Assembly: GCF_000730665.1 (NCBI RefSeq) | Contig: NZ_BBIV01000053.1 | Location: 1 to 41,154 of the forward strand | Direction of reading: 5' to 3' | From: Pseudomonas plecoglossicida NBRC 103162 = DSM 15088 | GTDB lineage: Bacteria; Pseudomonadota; Gammaproteobacteria; Pseudomonadales; Pseudomonadaceae | DNA: 41,154 nt | Part shown: piece after piece, positions 41,068 through 41,154 of the stretch | Layout: each line of letters begins with the position of its first letter | Position numbering within the stretch: the stretch's first letter is position 1 | Position numbers and translations under genes: made by a program | Notes under the pieces: generated by a model | Databases searched by the model: none | Told to the model about the DNA's origin: nothing | Seen by the model: the letters and a program-made list of their open reading frames with translations, nothing else

Positions 41068-41154
41068 AATTTGAAGCTTTACCGCTAATCGACGTGAAGC
41101 GCCATGAAGACCTTCACCACCACTGCACCGTGCGAACGCCACAGTATTTAAACT

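Noticed and set aside
41068..41154. 3' end of pgsA upstream of tRNA-Gly
   Set aside because: All minus-strand frames hit stops quickly and none resembles a membrane protein end; the gene, if present, stops outside the window.

Overview
The window is core chromosome of a Pseudomonas, most likely of the P. putida group. The GC-rich coding sequence and the gene order point this way: uvrB / aminotransferase / tRNA-Asn, then tatD-holB-tmk-mltG-pabC-fabF-acpP-fabG-fabD-plsX-rpmF-yceD, then maf / sppA / gph / rluC / rne, then murB-ptp-kdsB-ycaR-lpxK-exbD-exbB-comEC. REP palindromes of the P. putida type lie in several intergenic gaps (about 212-267, 20782-20817, 27572-27657, 37691-37774, 40371-40401). 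I see no prophage, insertion sequence, CRISPR array or integrated island.

Layout. 1-2.3 kb: a terminator from an upstream locus, a REP and uvrB (-). 2.6-5.3 kb: an aromatic amino-acid aminotransferase, tRNA-Asn and an unusual 414-residue deaminase-like protein. 5.3-10 kb: a periplasmic cupin, DUF1285 protein, DUF4823-like lipoprotein, a MoaA-type radical SAM enzyme, a TetR regulator and a divergent class V PLP enzyme. 10.1-20.1 kb: a small RNA that I identify as rgsA, then one long minus-strand cluster for DNA replication (tmk, holB), folate (pabC), peptidoglycan (mltG) and type II fatty acid synthesis (fabF, acpP, fabG, fabD, plsX), with rpmF and yceD at its head. 20.2-27.5 kb: maf, sppA, gph, rluC and rne; rne has a structured leader of about 740 nt. 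27.7-34.5 kb: a translationally coupled minus-strand envelope cluster in which most genes overlap by ATGA or TGATG. 34.6-41.1 kb: DUF2062 protein, a YadGH-type ABC exporter with a Fur-like box upstream, a glutathione S-transferase, fadE, a small conserved protein and tRNA-Gly.

How the parts work together. The strongest new reading is a link inside the window. The RNA encoded at about 10109-10228 carries an 11-nt stretch (10178-10188) perfectly complementary to the acpP leader across its Shine-Dalgarno sequence (16344-16354), and pairing extends by 5 bp past a 1-nt bulge. This fits the known RpoS-dependent RgsA RNA, which is described in P. aeruginosa as controlling acpP, and suggests that stationary-phase cells turn down acyl carrier protein through an RNA encoded about 6 kb away.

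Other points worth attention are two promoters placed so close to start codons that yceD and rluC may be leaderless; the expanded REER repeat array in the RNase E tail; the lack of pilZ between holB and tatD; and the deaminase-like protein beside tRNA-Asn. All names come from recognising protein motifs and gene order by eye; no database search was possible.
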